From contig NZ_JQNB01000001.1 in assembly GCF_000745005.1 (NCBI RefSeq), positions 1,240,001 to 1,304,000 on the forward strand: a stretch of 64,000 nucleotides of DNA, in the 5' to 3' direction. Source of the DNA: Luteibacter sp. 9135 (GTDB taxonomy: Bacteria > Pseudomonadota > Gammaproteobacteria > Xanthomonadales > Rhodanobacteraceae). The position numbers were made by a program, and so were the translations under genes. Positions 30,101 to 36,898 of the stretch are shown in pieces. Within the stretch, counting starts at the first letter, position 1. Each line of letters begins with the position of its first letter. The notes under the pieces are model-generated. The model was not told the origin of the DNA. It worked only from the letters and a program-made list of their open reading frames with translations, and made no database searches.

Positions 30101-33100
30101 GGTGCCGTGGCCGTGGCGCCGTCCAGCGACGCCAGCGGCCTGTACTACGACCCCGAAGCGGGCCTTCGCTACCAGTGGCAGCAGCAGGTCAACCTCAAGC
30201 GCAGCATCCCGACGCTGCAGAGCGTGTCCAACTGGGGCTATGTGGACGCCAGCGGCGTGGCCGTGGCCACGCCGCAATACCTGCTGGTGTCCTCGGGCGT
30301 GATCGAGCACAGCAGCATCTCCGCCAACTTCACCGAGTCCATCGCCGCCACCGCTACTTACGGCGCGGTCGGCAACTCCAACACGGCCAGCGTCGTGGAC
30401 GTGTACTACCACGGCTGCGGCGGCAGCAACGGCTCGGGTTGCCACTATGGCTTCAGTCGTACGACGGATGCGGCGGGCGACATCCACAACGATAGCCACG
30501 GCGCGGGCGTGTGGCAGTACGTGCTGCCCACCGATGCGCAGCTGCTGCTGACCAGTTCGGTCAAGGCCGACAACCGCATCCGCATCAACTTCCAGGGCAA
30601 TGCGTCGGGCCAGGTGCTGGTCAATTCCAATGCCAACGTGCTGCTCTCGGGCAACATCTACAACCCGAGCGGCAACACTACGATCGACGCTACCCAGGGG
30701 GCGGGCGGCGCCATCGTTGCCGGCGTGCATGGCGCGATCACCAGCAACGGGGTGACGCTCAAGGCCACCGGCGGCATCGGTGACGCGGTCAATCCGCTGC
30801 AACTGGTGATGACCGGTGGCACGCTGGCCGCCGATGCCGGTGCGCAGGGCGTCAACATCAAGGCGTCCACCGCACTGCAGCTCGATCATGTCAACGCGGG
30901 TAATGCGAGCGGCTGGGGCGACGTGACCCTCAACGCCGTCGGCAGCGTGACCGGCGGCACAGGCACGACGATCAGCGGCCGGGATATCACCGTCAACGCG
31001 GGCGGTGCGGTCGGTAACACCGGGCAGTCGCTGAACATCGCCGCGCATGGCGTGACCAATGCCTCGCACGGTATCGACCACGGCGTGGTCGACGTGCATG
31101 CGCTCAACGACATCAACCTGCGCCAGCAGGGCGGCGACCTGCGGGTCGGCCTGATCCAGTCCGACGGCGGCTCGGTGAACATCGACGTGCCGGACGGTGC
31201 GATCGTCGATGCCGCCGGTGTCACCTCGGGCCAGGCGCTGTCGCAGGCCCAGCTGGTCCAGGTGCGTGACACGCTGCACCTCACCACGGACGACGATGCC
31301 AACGGCGCCATCGCAGCCGCCAACCGCAAGCGCATCGAGCAGACGGCCGACGGCAACTACACGCAGTACCAGGGCCTGATGGCCAACGGCTCGGTGGTGG
31401 GCGGCAACTTCGTGCTCGACATGGGCAAGATCGCGCTTTACCGAGGCCTGGCCAGCGCCGAGCTCGGCCATGCCGCGTCGGATGCCGAAACGCTGACGTA
31501 TGCCGCCGCGCGCTACGCCACGCTGGACGGTTACTTCACCGGCCTGCTGGGTAACGGTTACGCCAGCTCGTCCGCCTTCGTCACCCCGGTGGCCGACCTC
31601 GCCTATCACGCGACGGACGCGCAGCTCGCGGCGATCACCCAGGATGCCTACTGGAAGCTCGGCTGGCTGACCAGCTCGGTGAACAGCGCGGCGCTGGTCG
31701 ATGCCGGTAGCACCACGCCGCCGCCGCTCTCGTTTGTCGGCAGCGCCGCGCCCAATATCCAGGGCCGTGACGTGACGCTCTCCGCGCGCGGCAACATCGG
31801 CTCGCCGGGCGATGCCGTGAGCATCACCGGGCAGTCGCTCATCGACGGTACGGTGACCGATGCGCAGGCCGCCGCACTGGCCACCGCCAATGCGGCGGGC
31901 GACATCTCCGTGGTCAAGGACGCCAACGGCAACATCGTTCGCCTGGACGTGAAGCAGACGCAGCCGTTGTTCCTGACGGCGGGCGGCACGGTGTCGGCCA
32001 CCACGCAGGCCGGGCAGGGCGGTTCGGTTTACCTGCAGGCCAATGGCGACCTGACTATCGGTACGATCAACGCCGACCGCGATGTGCGCCTTGCGGCGGT
32101 GGGGAACATCCGCGCCGCCGGTGCGGACAACGGCCAGGCGCAGGTGCTCGCCAACGGCGACCTGACCATGTTGACCGGCTCCGGCAGCAGCATCGGCCAG
32201 GCGCTGGACGTGGCCAACCAGATCCCGCAGCGTGCGCTGGTCTACTCGATCGGTGGCCTGCTGGTGGACGCCACGGCATCGCAGGACATCGTGCTGCGCT
32301 CGAAGGATCACGACCTGCGTTTCGACCGCATCCGCACCAACGGCCTGGTGTCGCTGGACGCAGGCAGCGGCTCGATCGTGCAGCAGCTGGCCGGCCTGGC
32401 GCTGAGCGGCCGCGCCATCACGCTGAACGCAGGCGGTGACGTCGGCTACTACGACGGCACCGGCTACCTGCAGGTGGCGACCGGCACGGGCACCCTCGAT
32501 GGCACCGTGGGCGGCAAGGTGCGCATCGCCAGCCCGGGCGCGGGTGCACTCAACATCGGCCACCTGACGGCCGGCGGCACGGTCGACCTGGTCTCCACCG
32601 GCGACCTGACGGTTACCTCCATCGGCGGCAGCGCCGTGAACCTGTCCAGCGGCAACGATGCGACGCTCGGCACCGTCACCGGTACGGGCGACGTGGCACT
32701 GACCGCCGTGCGCGACCTCACCCTGGGCACGGTGAAGGGCGCCACGCTCGCGGTACAGGCCGGGCGCAACATCACCGCGACCGACCTGGGTAGTGGCGTC
32801 GCCAACGCCACCGTGCTGACCGGCGCCACCTTGCAGCTTCACGCGGGCGGCAGCATCGGCTCGCCGCTGCGGGTCTCCGCGGTCGCCGTCCAGGCGCGCG
32901 CCGACCAGGGTGCCCTGATGCTCGACATGGTCTCCGGGCTGCAGGACGGCACGTTCAACGCCGGCGGTGCCTTCACCCTGTCGGGCAACTCGTTGCACGG
33001 CAGCAGCATCCAGGCCGGCGGCGATATCACCGTGGCGGCCACGGGCGACGTGGTGTTCGGCAGCGTTAGCGGTGCGAACACGTCGATGCAGGCCGGCACT

Positions 33101-36100
33101 TCGCTGGGCGTCACCACGCTGGCTGCCAACGGTGCGGCGCGATTGCAGGCCGGCGCGGATGCGTCGGTGGGCACGCTGACCGCGACCGGCGACGCATCGC
33201 TGACCGGCGGCACGACGCTCGGCGTCACCAGCCTCACGGTCGGGCACGACCTGACGGTCGGCGCCGGCGGCAAGACGACACTCGGTACGACGGGGGTGGG
33301 CAACGATGCCACGCTCACGCTGTCCGACGCGCTGGACAGCGGCACGCTCACGGTCGGTCACGACCTTACTGCCGCGGTAACCGGGGCGGTGACGCTCGAT
33401 ACGACCTCGGTCGCCAACGACGCGACGCTGACGCTTGGGAGTGATTTCGCCAGCACGCAGCTGGGCGTGGGGCATGACCTCACGGCTACCGTTACGGGTA
33501 ACGTGCTGAGTAAGCAGCTCGATGTCGGCAACGATATCGCGGCAACGATCGGGGGCAACGCCTCGTTCGATAGCTCGGCAATCCACCACGATGCGTCGGT
33601 GGACGTGGCGGGCACGCTGGACTCGGGCAAGCTCGACGTTACCCGCAATCTCACGGCGAAGGTCGGCGGCAAGACGACGCTGGCCGCAACGACGGTCGGT
33701 GGCGATGCGTCGCTCTCGCTTTCCGATGCACTCGATAGCGGCAGCTTTTCTGTCGGTCACGATCTGATGGCGGCGGCGACGGGTGCGGTCGCACTCGGTA
33801 CGACCGCAGTCTCCAACGACGCGACGCTGACGCTCGGTAGTGACTTCGCCAGCACGCAGCTGAGCGTGGGGCATGACCTCGCAGCGACCATCACGGGCAA
33901 CGTAGCCAGCAAGCAGCTCGATGTCGGCAACGACCTCGGTGCGACGATCAAGGGCAACGCCTCGTTCGATACCTCGGCAATCCACCACGATGCGTCGGTG
34001 GACGTGGCGGGCACGCTGGACTCGGGCAAGCTCGACGTTACCCGCAACCTCACGGCGAAGGTCGGCGGCAAGACGACGCTGGCCGCAACGACGGTCGGTG
34101 GCGATGCGTCGCTCTCGCTTTCCGATGCACTCGATAGCGGCAGCTTTTCTGTCGGTCACGATCTGATGGCGGCGGCGACGGGTGCGGTCGCACTCGGTAC
34201 GACCGCAGTCGCCAACGACGCGACGCTGACGCTCGGTAGTGACTTCGCCAGCACGCAGCTGAGCGTGGGGCATGACCTTGCAGCGACCATCACGGGCAAC
34301 GTAGCCAGCAAGCAGCTCGATGTCGGCAACGACCTCGGTGCGACCGTCAAGGGTCATGCGTCGTTCGATACCTCGACGATTCACCATGCTGCATCGGTGG
34401 ATGTGGCCGGCACGCTGGACTCGGGCAAGCTCGACGTCACCGACGATCTCACGGCGAAGGTCGGTGGCAAGACGACGCTGGCGACGACGACGGTCGGCAA
34501 CGATGCCTCGCTGACCCTTTCCGATGCACTGAACAGCGGCGGCCTCACTGTCGGTCACGATCTGATGGCCGCGGTGACGGGTGCGGTGGCGCTCGATACG
34601 ACCTCCGTCGCCAACGACGCGACGCTGGTGCTGGGTGGTGACTTCGCCAGCACGCAGCTGGGCGTGGGCCACGACCTCATGGCCAGCATCACGGGTGACG
34701 TGCAGAGCACGCAACTCGACATCGGCAACGACCTCGGTGCGACCGTCAAGGGTCATGCGTCGTTCGATACCTCGACGATTCACCATGCTGCATCGGTGGA
34801 TGTGGCCGGCACGCTGGACTCGGGCAAGCTCGACGTCACCGACAACCTCACGGCGAAGGTTGGCGGCAAAATGACACTGGCGACGACCACGGTGGGTGGT
34901 GATGCTTCACTCACGCTGGCCGATGCACTGGACAGCGGTAGCCTCACCGTAGGCCACGATCTGATCGCAGCCGTGACCGGTGCGGTCACGCTTGGCACGA
35001 CGGCTGTCGCCAACGACGCGACGCTGACGCTCGGCGGCGACTTCACCAGCATGCAGCTGGGCGTCGGTCACGACCTCACGGCTGCTGTCAGCGGTAATGT
35101 GGCCAGCAAGCAGCTCGATGTGGGCAACGACCTTGGTGCGGTGGTCAAGGGCAACGCGTCGTTCGATACCTCGGCGATCCACAACGATGCAACGGCGGAT
35201 ATCGCCGGTACGCTCAACTCCGGCCATCTCGACGTCACAGGCAACCTGGCGGCAAAGGTTGGCGGCAAGACGACACTGGCGACGACCACGGTGGGTGGCG
35301 ATGCTTCGCTCACGCTGGCCGATGTGCTGAACAGCGGCAGCCTGTCCGTCGGTCACGACCTGGCAGCGGCCGTGACGGGTGCGGCTGTGCTCGGCACCAC
35401 CTCGGTAGCGAATGACGCGACCCTCACCGTCGGCAGTGACCTGACCAGCGCTCAGATGAGTGTGAATCACGACCTGACGGCGTCGGTCGGTGGCACCACG
35501 TCGAGCACGCGCCTCGATGTCGGCCACGACCTGAGCGCCATGCTTACCGGCAACGCGACGTTCGGCACGACCACGGTGGGCCGGGACGGCCTGTTCGAGG
35601 CTGCCGATCAGCTCGCCCTCGGCATGCTGTCGACGGGCCGGGACACCGTCGCCACGAGCAACAACGATCTCTCGTTCGCCGGCATCGATGCCGGTCGGGA
35701 CATCATGCTGCGCTCGCTGCACGGCCAGGTGCTCGGCGGCACGGCGCATGCTGCGGGACGCCTGCAGGGCACGGCGGCGGGTTCACTCGTCGCGGATGCG
35801 CTCACGGCAGGCCAGGATGTCACGCTCGCGTCCGGCAATGACGTAAAGGTCGGTACGATGGCCGCCGGTACCGTCGTCGGCATCGACGCCGCACACGACA
35901 TCGCGCTGGGCAACGCCACCGCGCAGACCGGTACCCGCCTGGCCGCCGGTAACGATATGGCACTGGGTACGCTGAACGTCCTCCAGGGCAACCTGCAAGG
36001 CACGGCCGGTCGCGACCTGGCCCTGTCGGCCTACGACGTCTCCGGCGACGTATCGCTCGTGGCCGGTCGCGACATGCGCCTTGGCAACGGTCGCAACGGC

Positions 36101-36898
36101 GGCAATCTCACGCTGGGCCTGGGACGCAACCTCGACTTCGCCAGCCTGTCGTCGCGTGGACCGATCGCCATCGATTCGTCCACGGGCACCATCCATGGTG
36201 CGGACCTGGTTACCGACACGGCCACGCTCGGTGCCCATGAGGCCATCGTCCTTGACAGCTCGCACATCGGCAGCCGCCTCAACCTGGCCGCCAGCGACAT
36301 CGACGTGCATACGCTGCAGACGGCGGCCGGCAAGCCGATGACGATGACCCTCACCGGCTATCACGGCAATGTCGCGAAGAAGATCGTCATCGACCTGCGC
36401 AACGCCGACAGCTGGATGATCCAGCGGCTGGCCACGGTGCAGGCCGTGCTCGATACATCGGCCACCAAGGTAACGATCGCCGATGGCGTCGTGCAGGGCG
36501 ACATGCTGCTGGTGACCCCGCAGGCACGCGTCTACATGAACAACGTGACGCCGAAACTGGTCATGGCCGACATCCAGTACTTCGAGCCGGATACCCGCTT
36601 CACGTTCGCGCTGGATGCGAAGGCGGCGATGTCGGATGCCTATGTCTCGCGCTACACGGTGGGCTACGACGTCACCATGCCGAACTACATCGAAAACCAC
36701 CAGTCGGGTGATCTCGACTACTACGGCGGCAGCGTGCTGCGCTACCTGGGCAGCACCCTCACGCTCCATACCAACGACGAACCGGCCCATGACGACGTGC
36801 CTATGCCCGTCCGCCAGGACGACCAGCGCAAGCGCGATGACGACGACCTGATCGCGCCGGATGCCGCGGGCGCCGTCAACCTGGGGTCGGTCAACTGA
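18200..36898 (+). CDS. Giant LktA-type filamentous adhesin / TPS exoprotein (6,232 aa)
   Basis: A single uninterrupted frame encodes 6,232 residues. It opens with an extended N-terminal signal (cleavage expected near V-L-A-A, residue ~50), then a TPS/haemagglutination-activity domain (about 55-170: N-S-F-R-D-F-N-V, N-L-V-N, D-A-N-G-M-V-V-G). Next come thousands of Ala/Gly/Ser/Thr/Val-rich beta-helix residues in modules of the Fusobacterium LktA type (family recognition). A Gly/Thr-rich linker lies near 1050. The region around 3730-4090 has paired cysteines (C-L-P-Y-A-N-S-T-C, W-C-A-S-G-G-A-T-C). A 133-residue repeat block covers about 5010-5810, and the C-terminus is polar and charged with no anchor. 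GGGGAAAA precedes the ATG. The TGATG overlap with the next TpsB gene shows it is the secreted partner. Expected role: surface adhesion, biofilm or host/microbe contact. Confidence 0.93.
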   Translation: MSRSPTRSHGPQGVERVAVIPQGIAAHPLRKLSVALASAMAIGVPHAVLAASTVTARAGLPTGMTQVAANGATIDVTTVRANGSTTTAFNSFRDFNVGQGDTVNLHLPTGANNLVNLVDSQAIVNGTVNGMVGTTSGAGRVFFADANGMVVGATGAINVGALSIATPSQASMDALSGEALLGGGAFTSKLLDGSIDHDAASVVVDGHITATSGVRIQAHAIDASGTVFVTGGATGTGLDTAVNTGSDGTVTVVKDDQGIRLVAEDIAIKQGAQVKAVDSHGTGVADVTLAASGEATVTSGQASANSSVTVNGTLAGKNVSIGATSAATADYQNADDAIATLGSVATDAAAKLGVSNLPIGVVAAASNAAVTLGANAIIVADGDVVVQAATAAKAATSALNDKAGQSLLAAGVYGETTGTTTATVQSGASIAAGGNVSVKALHSSDLDITAKVSGKNTVAVAAAIGNVSAETDASIAQGATITGNGIAVLAHNSGSYGVTSTVEANSTSPVGANAALLFVDTNANATNSANLGTTAKPVGSLTVLADSVTSKTEVGAETSVGGADKDAAPKPVVASAGDGMMPFLQGKLGDNLSKADDTTAKQENQPAQPKGDDAAGKSALRGGVGISLATVDQGAHASIGNGAVVKASGDLVVQANLVSAGTKIAATTETESGEDNAAKVSASLAIGVSLLHNDASATIGANADLTALHIGVGSNVSVPWDLPSTSGLNEFSNIPEFLKDIYTDLSKNGGPLAASYVNAKSQSADVGLAGAISFFALANDNTAWVGSGAKLNATAATDAAWTGSVALGNDAEGAAIAPVALSFNHAIGVTANTTVQTIDISGNIDLLKVNGTGGTSTDADAVGGGVNLTNYADNTIAGIGDGVTATAKGVSVDANDTQQMVVITPSAGRGSGVSGNVIFATANIDNTTHASITNTARIVADVVDVTAHQGAGIWSIAGAIAQGTSVGVGVGIAINHLDGDTRAYIGNNAADATQVDPAMAAATAMPTAGIAAGAVNVLASTDGRSGAIAISGAQAKGEDKKPTDGSGGSGGTGTGGTGTGTTSGSTPSAEGISNDLSPDFLKTTQASSDSSTSGFGIDTILAKLPVIGDMLGTAKKEEGSSDTGTPPPASKPKVAVGVAGSATVDIGNLDTRASIDGIAIDRGTGATASDIGVTALNQTDLISASGAAALASAKTESKASTGLAGAVAYSVMDNDTTATLSNVTAPHAGDVTVRAFSGGSILDLGLGLAKNANSDQEASAAAGSFSIGTTNNDTSAGIAASTLTAADATSSLGVTAYDHTDIGAGGGAFAIGGSKGFGVAVTWSDITNTNAASISCGTYSGFGGLSVQALTASRIAAAAIGTAYSNTTDSQELSGSFTFNQVSNSVSARVTNATIASGQGDVTVQASGSAPVQAYDDLLASHGRSVANVIDFSGSAIGGVAPTGAAIFAVSGAIAVGGESAGMAAAVNTIADSYAAVLSGGSVTTTGNVAVTATDATRIVALAAGIGGSKGQFAGAGSMTANFINDNVTATLGDSSKLTGTTVSGATVAVQATNAALIDTLAGAVAVSTKGASAGLAVAFDEIGSQTSASIVDAGITTNGSATAAGCAGAAAAVSATACATGTINAAAVGVAGADKVALTGSLAINDIGLEDTGAIGSLASALRPTFTRASIDASRLDTSSIGVHANDSATIDTLAGAIAGSSEAAAGAGFALENIGANTSAGFTASQVKASGAVNVGAASTGSIDAIAVGGALSGDVAVGGSVTANLIGNHTTATVDGLSGYGGATRASMTSLDVSATDSASIDSLAGALAIGLEAGGVGAASSVNGIANLTHATLSNSVLDVRDSTTVEAASTAAIRSLAAAAAGGEGLGLAGALTVNTIGNDIAATISGGSQDSAGNTTRVTASDDASILSMAGSLGVSAGGGLGAAIAVNDIRTTTAAELDGATWHAKNVTVAADSSNPGTGANIRTVAAGVGGGSVGGAASAATNLSSAKVSAAITGGAQVTAENNIAVTAVNRQGIDVFAGSAGIGVGAVGVGLGAVVNYLHDTTTAYIDGTGTHVNALGKDASDTVSVASGQLAHPEKLDTGTIHGSGDYVSPDLSEGNVAISGLAVNASSTQAVATLGASVAAAFDPVGSAAIAVMGNANVLGGTTSAYIADASVNQDNANTGAGAAQAVDVRASSHAYDASFVAGVAGGANVAGSGALGANAFQRSTQASIQDATVTTNGLANVDAESSQRSVAAVVGLAAGLAGGAGTGVVNVFDAGTSAAVTHGTLSAGSLDVTAHSLSQANMIGGAGAFGGVAVAGAFLLSDSHNTTSASIGDTAGDTTLHVGGDVDVDARSDVTLGSAMVSGAGAGGTAVAGMASVTVVGNTTTATLERTQLDRDASDTAASSLEVHAAETIGVTPDAASAAVSFGSAGVGAAANVVIVQGAVGASILDSAASVAGHTDVAATSTKTLDITTLSGGLGAGVGLSGALGLAIIGNGSLTDSASGSNPLGELDKGGNGTLSAMNGMGGQGLASGAQMGGHLSQSDADAVNAATKVGLLDGNHQLLRQRDGTQATIGNSTLVTGSLDVTATGTTSLTNVVGNVAAGAFLGAGGAIAFSLVDQNVGATVDAQSTVTSGGAMNVTAQSLNGTAHAYGANLQAESGTYSVATSAYQGAAGFVGLGGAIAISELSNHVSAIGAGTIRLGNGSALAITAQDQTAVAARGGGAVAGGLAGGVVVSQADKHGDTTASIGDNASVSGAGAVGVNAGSTGAVSAKATAVAAGLFVAANGADANARDRESITAIVGKEAHVTAYALAVQAVSTPQVDAQAFGVAVSGGVSLGASVATAEGDQQVLAKVDDSAYLTATGDSRILATNGTTAGNGVRATAVGGAGGLLLGANASAATAASNASVQALTGDSVRLPNANLTLQAINTTMQTASATAGAAGFIGVGAAVAEADATTVTAASLGTNTLSGGTRTGTLHLDAEGSDTNLADATAGSGGVISGNAAVARTSNTGSTSATVGDGSSIHGGAMAITASHQADYAVAVNAAGAGIANMSGGFASTNVTSNVSAGLGNGAALYGSGFIDIGSSNHFMNVGTAPQVQGGGGGVLSGAAATNSTSLGGTASARVGDSSTIVSGLDAGMANALANQYDGYVYTSGADPFANPGRILIGADTQIVDNATVSLDSGGAVAGSGVRNSLTATVTNDVGTGSNDKLLTNGAIGLGSDVQSMTSQSALTHTYGGGALGAASASTSITATQNVTVGDNSMLLAFSQINLTAGIDPAGFAPTVFSADSVGQAYVRGIIAIATGSATTTVHSTANTTIGTGARVLGGADINLGSYRGTANVTAEGAGHGYELGFIPVTTTDSNASADGSENLALRGSVTAGIYADNEVNIDAGMQLTHAHGAPLLYNRDDNFSPWSYIDQHAAGLGANTDSSGNKGVPVVTGAGQLQAPTGLTPVNNNGDSDVAPAASSGTTGVSPGSASADDLSVAEILKGTTTPGTTSAFTLGSMFASGGNLTVHAGNISGSGVLAANGSPSVAVNNASSAYLVLNDINVSANAGGAVTFTGGANAASDAAMGVHNDTSGIAPSVTLNNSYTGSMPNQPSSVTQGPAMLLGGTITNLGGLVDISNATGSVGQFAPISAQQIKEYVPNGAVAVYLPNGAYHSGSDPVASYLPYQIDLGNATNAVMYAVNAIYNANGQYTSNDDLSNRLYNTLGTGNLAFNNGKEGGVSMIFLGTCLPYANSTCGTNPGTAGTYDFHGQALPKLWVLPTTKTIAADPTPTNASASGLIAQTIAVKAKFIDIDSAMTAGRPTDYTITLSAAAKTFIDGQSGSSGQVDLPTNLWCASGGATCTPGLVKYDLGTKTIVIANVNASGGGFVSLDGGIISTKALGNITINDGYGHVTLNNALGLPVQLADINTGNNAVGELKITDTFKQYTDANGSWSQTQWYVDTRGAGTKVYTNSNRATDLAGAVAVAPSSDASGLYYDPEAGLRYQWQQQVNLKRSIPTLQSVSNWGYVDASGVAVATPQYLLVSSGVIEHSSISANFTESIAATATYGAVGNSNTASVVDVYYHGCGGSNGSGCHYGFSRTTDAAGDIHNDSHGAGVWQYVLPTDAQLLLTSSVKADNRIRINFQGNASGQVLVNSNANVLLSGNIYNPSGNTTIDATQGAGGAIVAGVHGAITSNGVTLKATGGIGDAVNPLQLVMTGGTLAADAGAQGVNIKASTALQLDHVNAGNASGWGDVTLNAVGSVTGGTGTTISGRDITVNAGGAVGNTGQSLNIAAHGVTNASHGIDHGVVDVHALNDINLRQQGGDLRVGLIQSDGGSVNIDVPDGAIVDAAGVTSGQALSQAQLVQVRDTLHLTTDDDANGAIAAANRKRIEQTADGNYTQYQGLMANGSVVGGNFVLDMGKIALYRGLASAELGHAASDAETLTYAAARYATLDGYFTGLLGNGYASSSAFVTPVADLAYHATDAQLAAITQDAYWKLGWLTSSVNSAALVDAGSTTPPPLSFVGSAAPNIQGRDVTLSARGNIGSPGDAVSITGQSLIDGTVTDAQAAALATANAAGDISVVKDANGNIVRLDVKQTQPLFLTAGGTVSATTQAGQGGSVYLQANGDLTIGTINADRDVRLAAVGNIRAAGADNGQAQVLANGDLTMLTGSGSSIGQALDVANQIPQRALVYSIGGLLVDATASQDIVLRSKDHDLRFDRIRTNGLVSLDAGSGSIVQQLAGLALSGRAITLNAGGDVGYYDGTGYLQVATGTGTLDGTVGGKVRIASPGAGALNIGHLTAGGTVDLVSTGDLTVTSIGGSAVNLSSGNDATLGTVTGTGDVALTAVRDLTLGTVKGATLAVQAGRNITATDLGSGVANATVLTGATLQLHAGGSIGSPLRVSAVAVQARADQGALMLDMVSGLQDGTFNAGGAFTLSGNSLHGSSIQAGGDITVAATGDVVFGSVSGANTSMQAGTSLGVTTLAANGAARLQAGADASVGTLTATGDASLTGGTTLGVTSLTVGHDLTVGAGGKTTLGTTGVGNDATLTLSDALDSGTLTVGHDLTAAVTGAVTLDTTSVANDATLTLGSDFASTQLGVGHDLTATVTGNVLSKQLDVGNDIAATIGGNASFDSSAIHHDASVDVAGTLDSGKLDVTRNLTAKVGGKTTLAATTVGGDASLSLSDALDSGSFSVGHDLMAAATGAVALGTTAVSNDATLTLGSDFASTQLSVGHDLAATITGNVASKQLDVGNDLGATIKGNASFDTSAIHHDASVDVAGTLDSGKLDVTRNLTAKVGGKTTLAATTVGGDASLSLSDALDSGSFSVGHDLMAAATGAVALGTTAVANDATLTLGSDFASTQLSVGHDLAATITGNVASKQLDVGNDLGATVKGHASFDTSTIHHAASVDVAGTLDSGKLDVTDDLTAKVGGKTTLATTTVGNDASLTLSDALNSGGLTVGHDLMAAVTGAVALDTTSVANDATLVLGGDFASTQLGVGHDLMASITGDVQSTQLDIGNDLGATVKGHASFDTSTIHHAASVDVAGTLDSGKLDVTDNLTAKVGGKMTLATTTVGGDASLTLADALDSGSLTVGHDLIAAVTGAVTLGTTAVANDATLTLGGDFTSMQLGVGHDLTAAVSGNVASKQLDVGNDLGAVVKGNASFDTSAIHNDATADIAGTLNSGHLDVTGNLAAKVGGKTTLATTTVGGDASLTLADVLNSGSLSVGHDLAAAVTGAAVLGTTSVANDATLTVGSDLTSAQMSVNHDLTASVGGTTSSTRLDVGHDLSAMLTGNATFGTTTVGRDGLFEAADQLALGMLSTGRDTVATSNNDLSFAGIDAGRDIMLRSLHGQVLGGTAHAAGRLQGTAAGSLVADALTAGQDVTLASGNDVKVGTMAAGTVVGIDAAHDIALGNATAQTGTRLAAGNDMALGTLNVLQGNLQGTAGRDLALSAYDVSGDVSLVAGRDMRLGNGRNGGNLTLGLGRNLDFASLSSRGPIAIDSSTGTIHGADLVTDTATLGAHEAIVLDSSHIGSRLNLAASDIDVHTLQTAAGKPMTMTLTGYHGNVAKKIVIDLRNADSWMIQRLATVQAVLDTSATKVTIADGVVQGDMLLVTPQARVYMNNVTPKLVMADIQYFEPDTRFTFALDAKAAMSDAYVSRYTVGYDVTMPNYIENHQSGDLDYYGGSVLRYLGSTLTLHTNDEPAHDDVPMPVRQDDQRKRDDDDLIAPDAAGAVNLGSVN
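33229..35625 (+). repeat. Six tandem 399-bp (133-aa) repeats inside the giant adhesin
   Basis: The anchor sequence GGACGTGGCGGGCACGCTGG or its variants recurs at 33601, 34000, 34399, 34798 and 35197, spaced exactly 399 bp each time, so the frame is kept. Each unit contains V-G-H-D-L, N-D-A-T-L-T-L-G, Q-L-D-V-G-N-D and D-S-G-K-L-D-V blocks. Units starting at 33601 and 34000 are nearly identical over more than 200 bp, and parts of the units at 34399 and 34798 are likewise almost identical. Outer units are more diverged. This pattern points to recent unequal crossing-over or gene conversion. Confidence 0.9.

Noticed and set aside
20501..34786. Very long open frames on the minus strand opposite the adhesin (20501-25792 and 28979-34786)
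   Set aside because: They are shadows of the high-GC, repeat-rich adhesin frame; translations are Arg/His/Ala-rich, with no domain or ribosome binding site.
33229..35625. Regular repeats as a CRISPR array or integrated repeats
   Set aside because: Units are 399 bp, in frame and coding, with no short palindromic repeat/spacer alternation.
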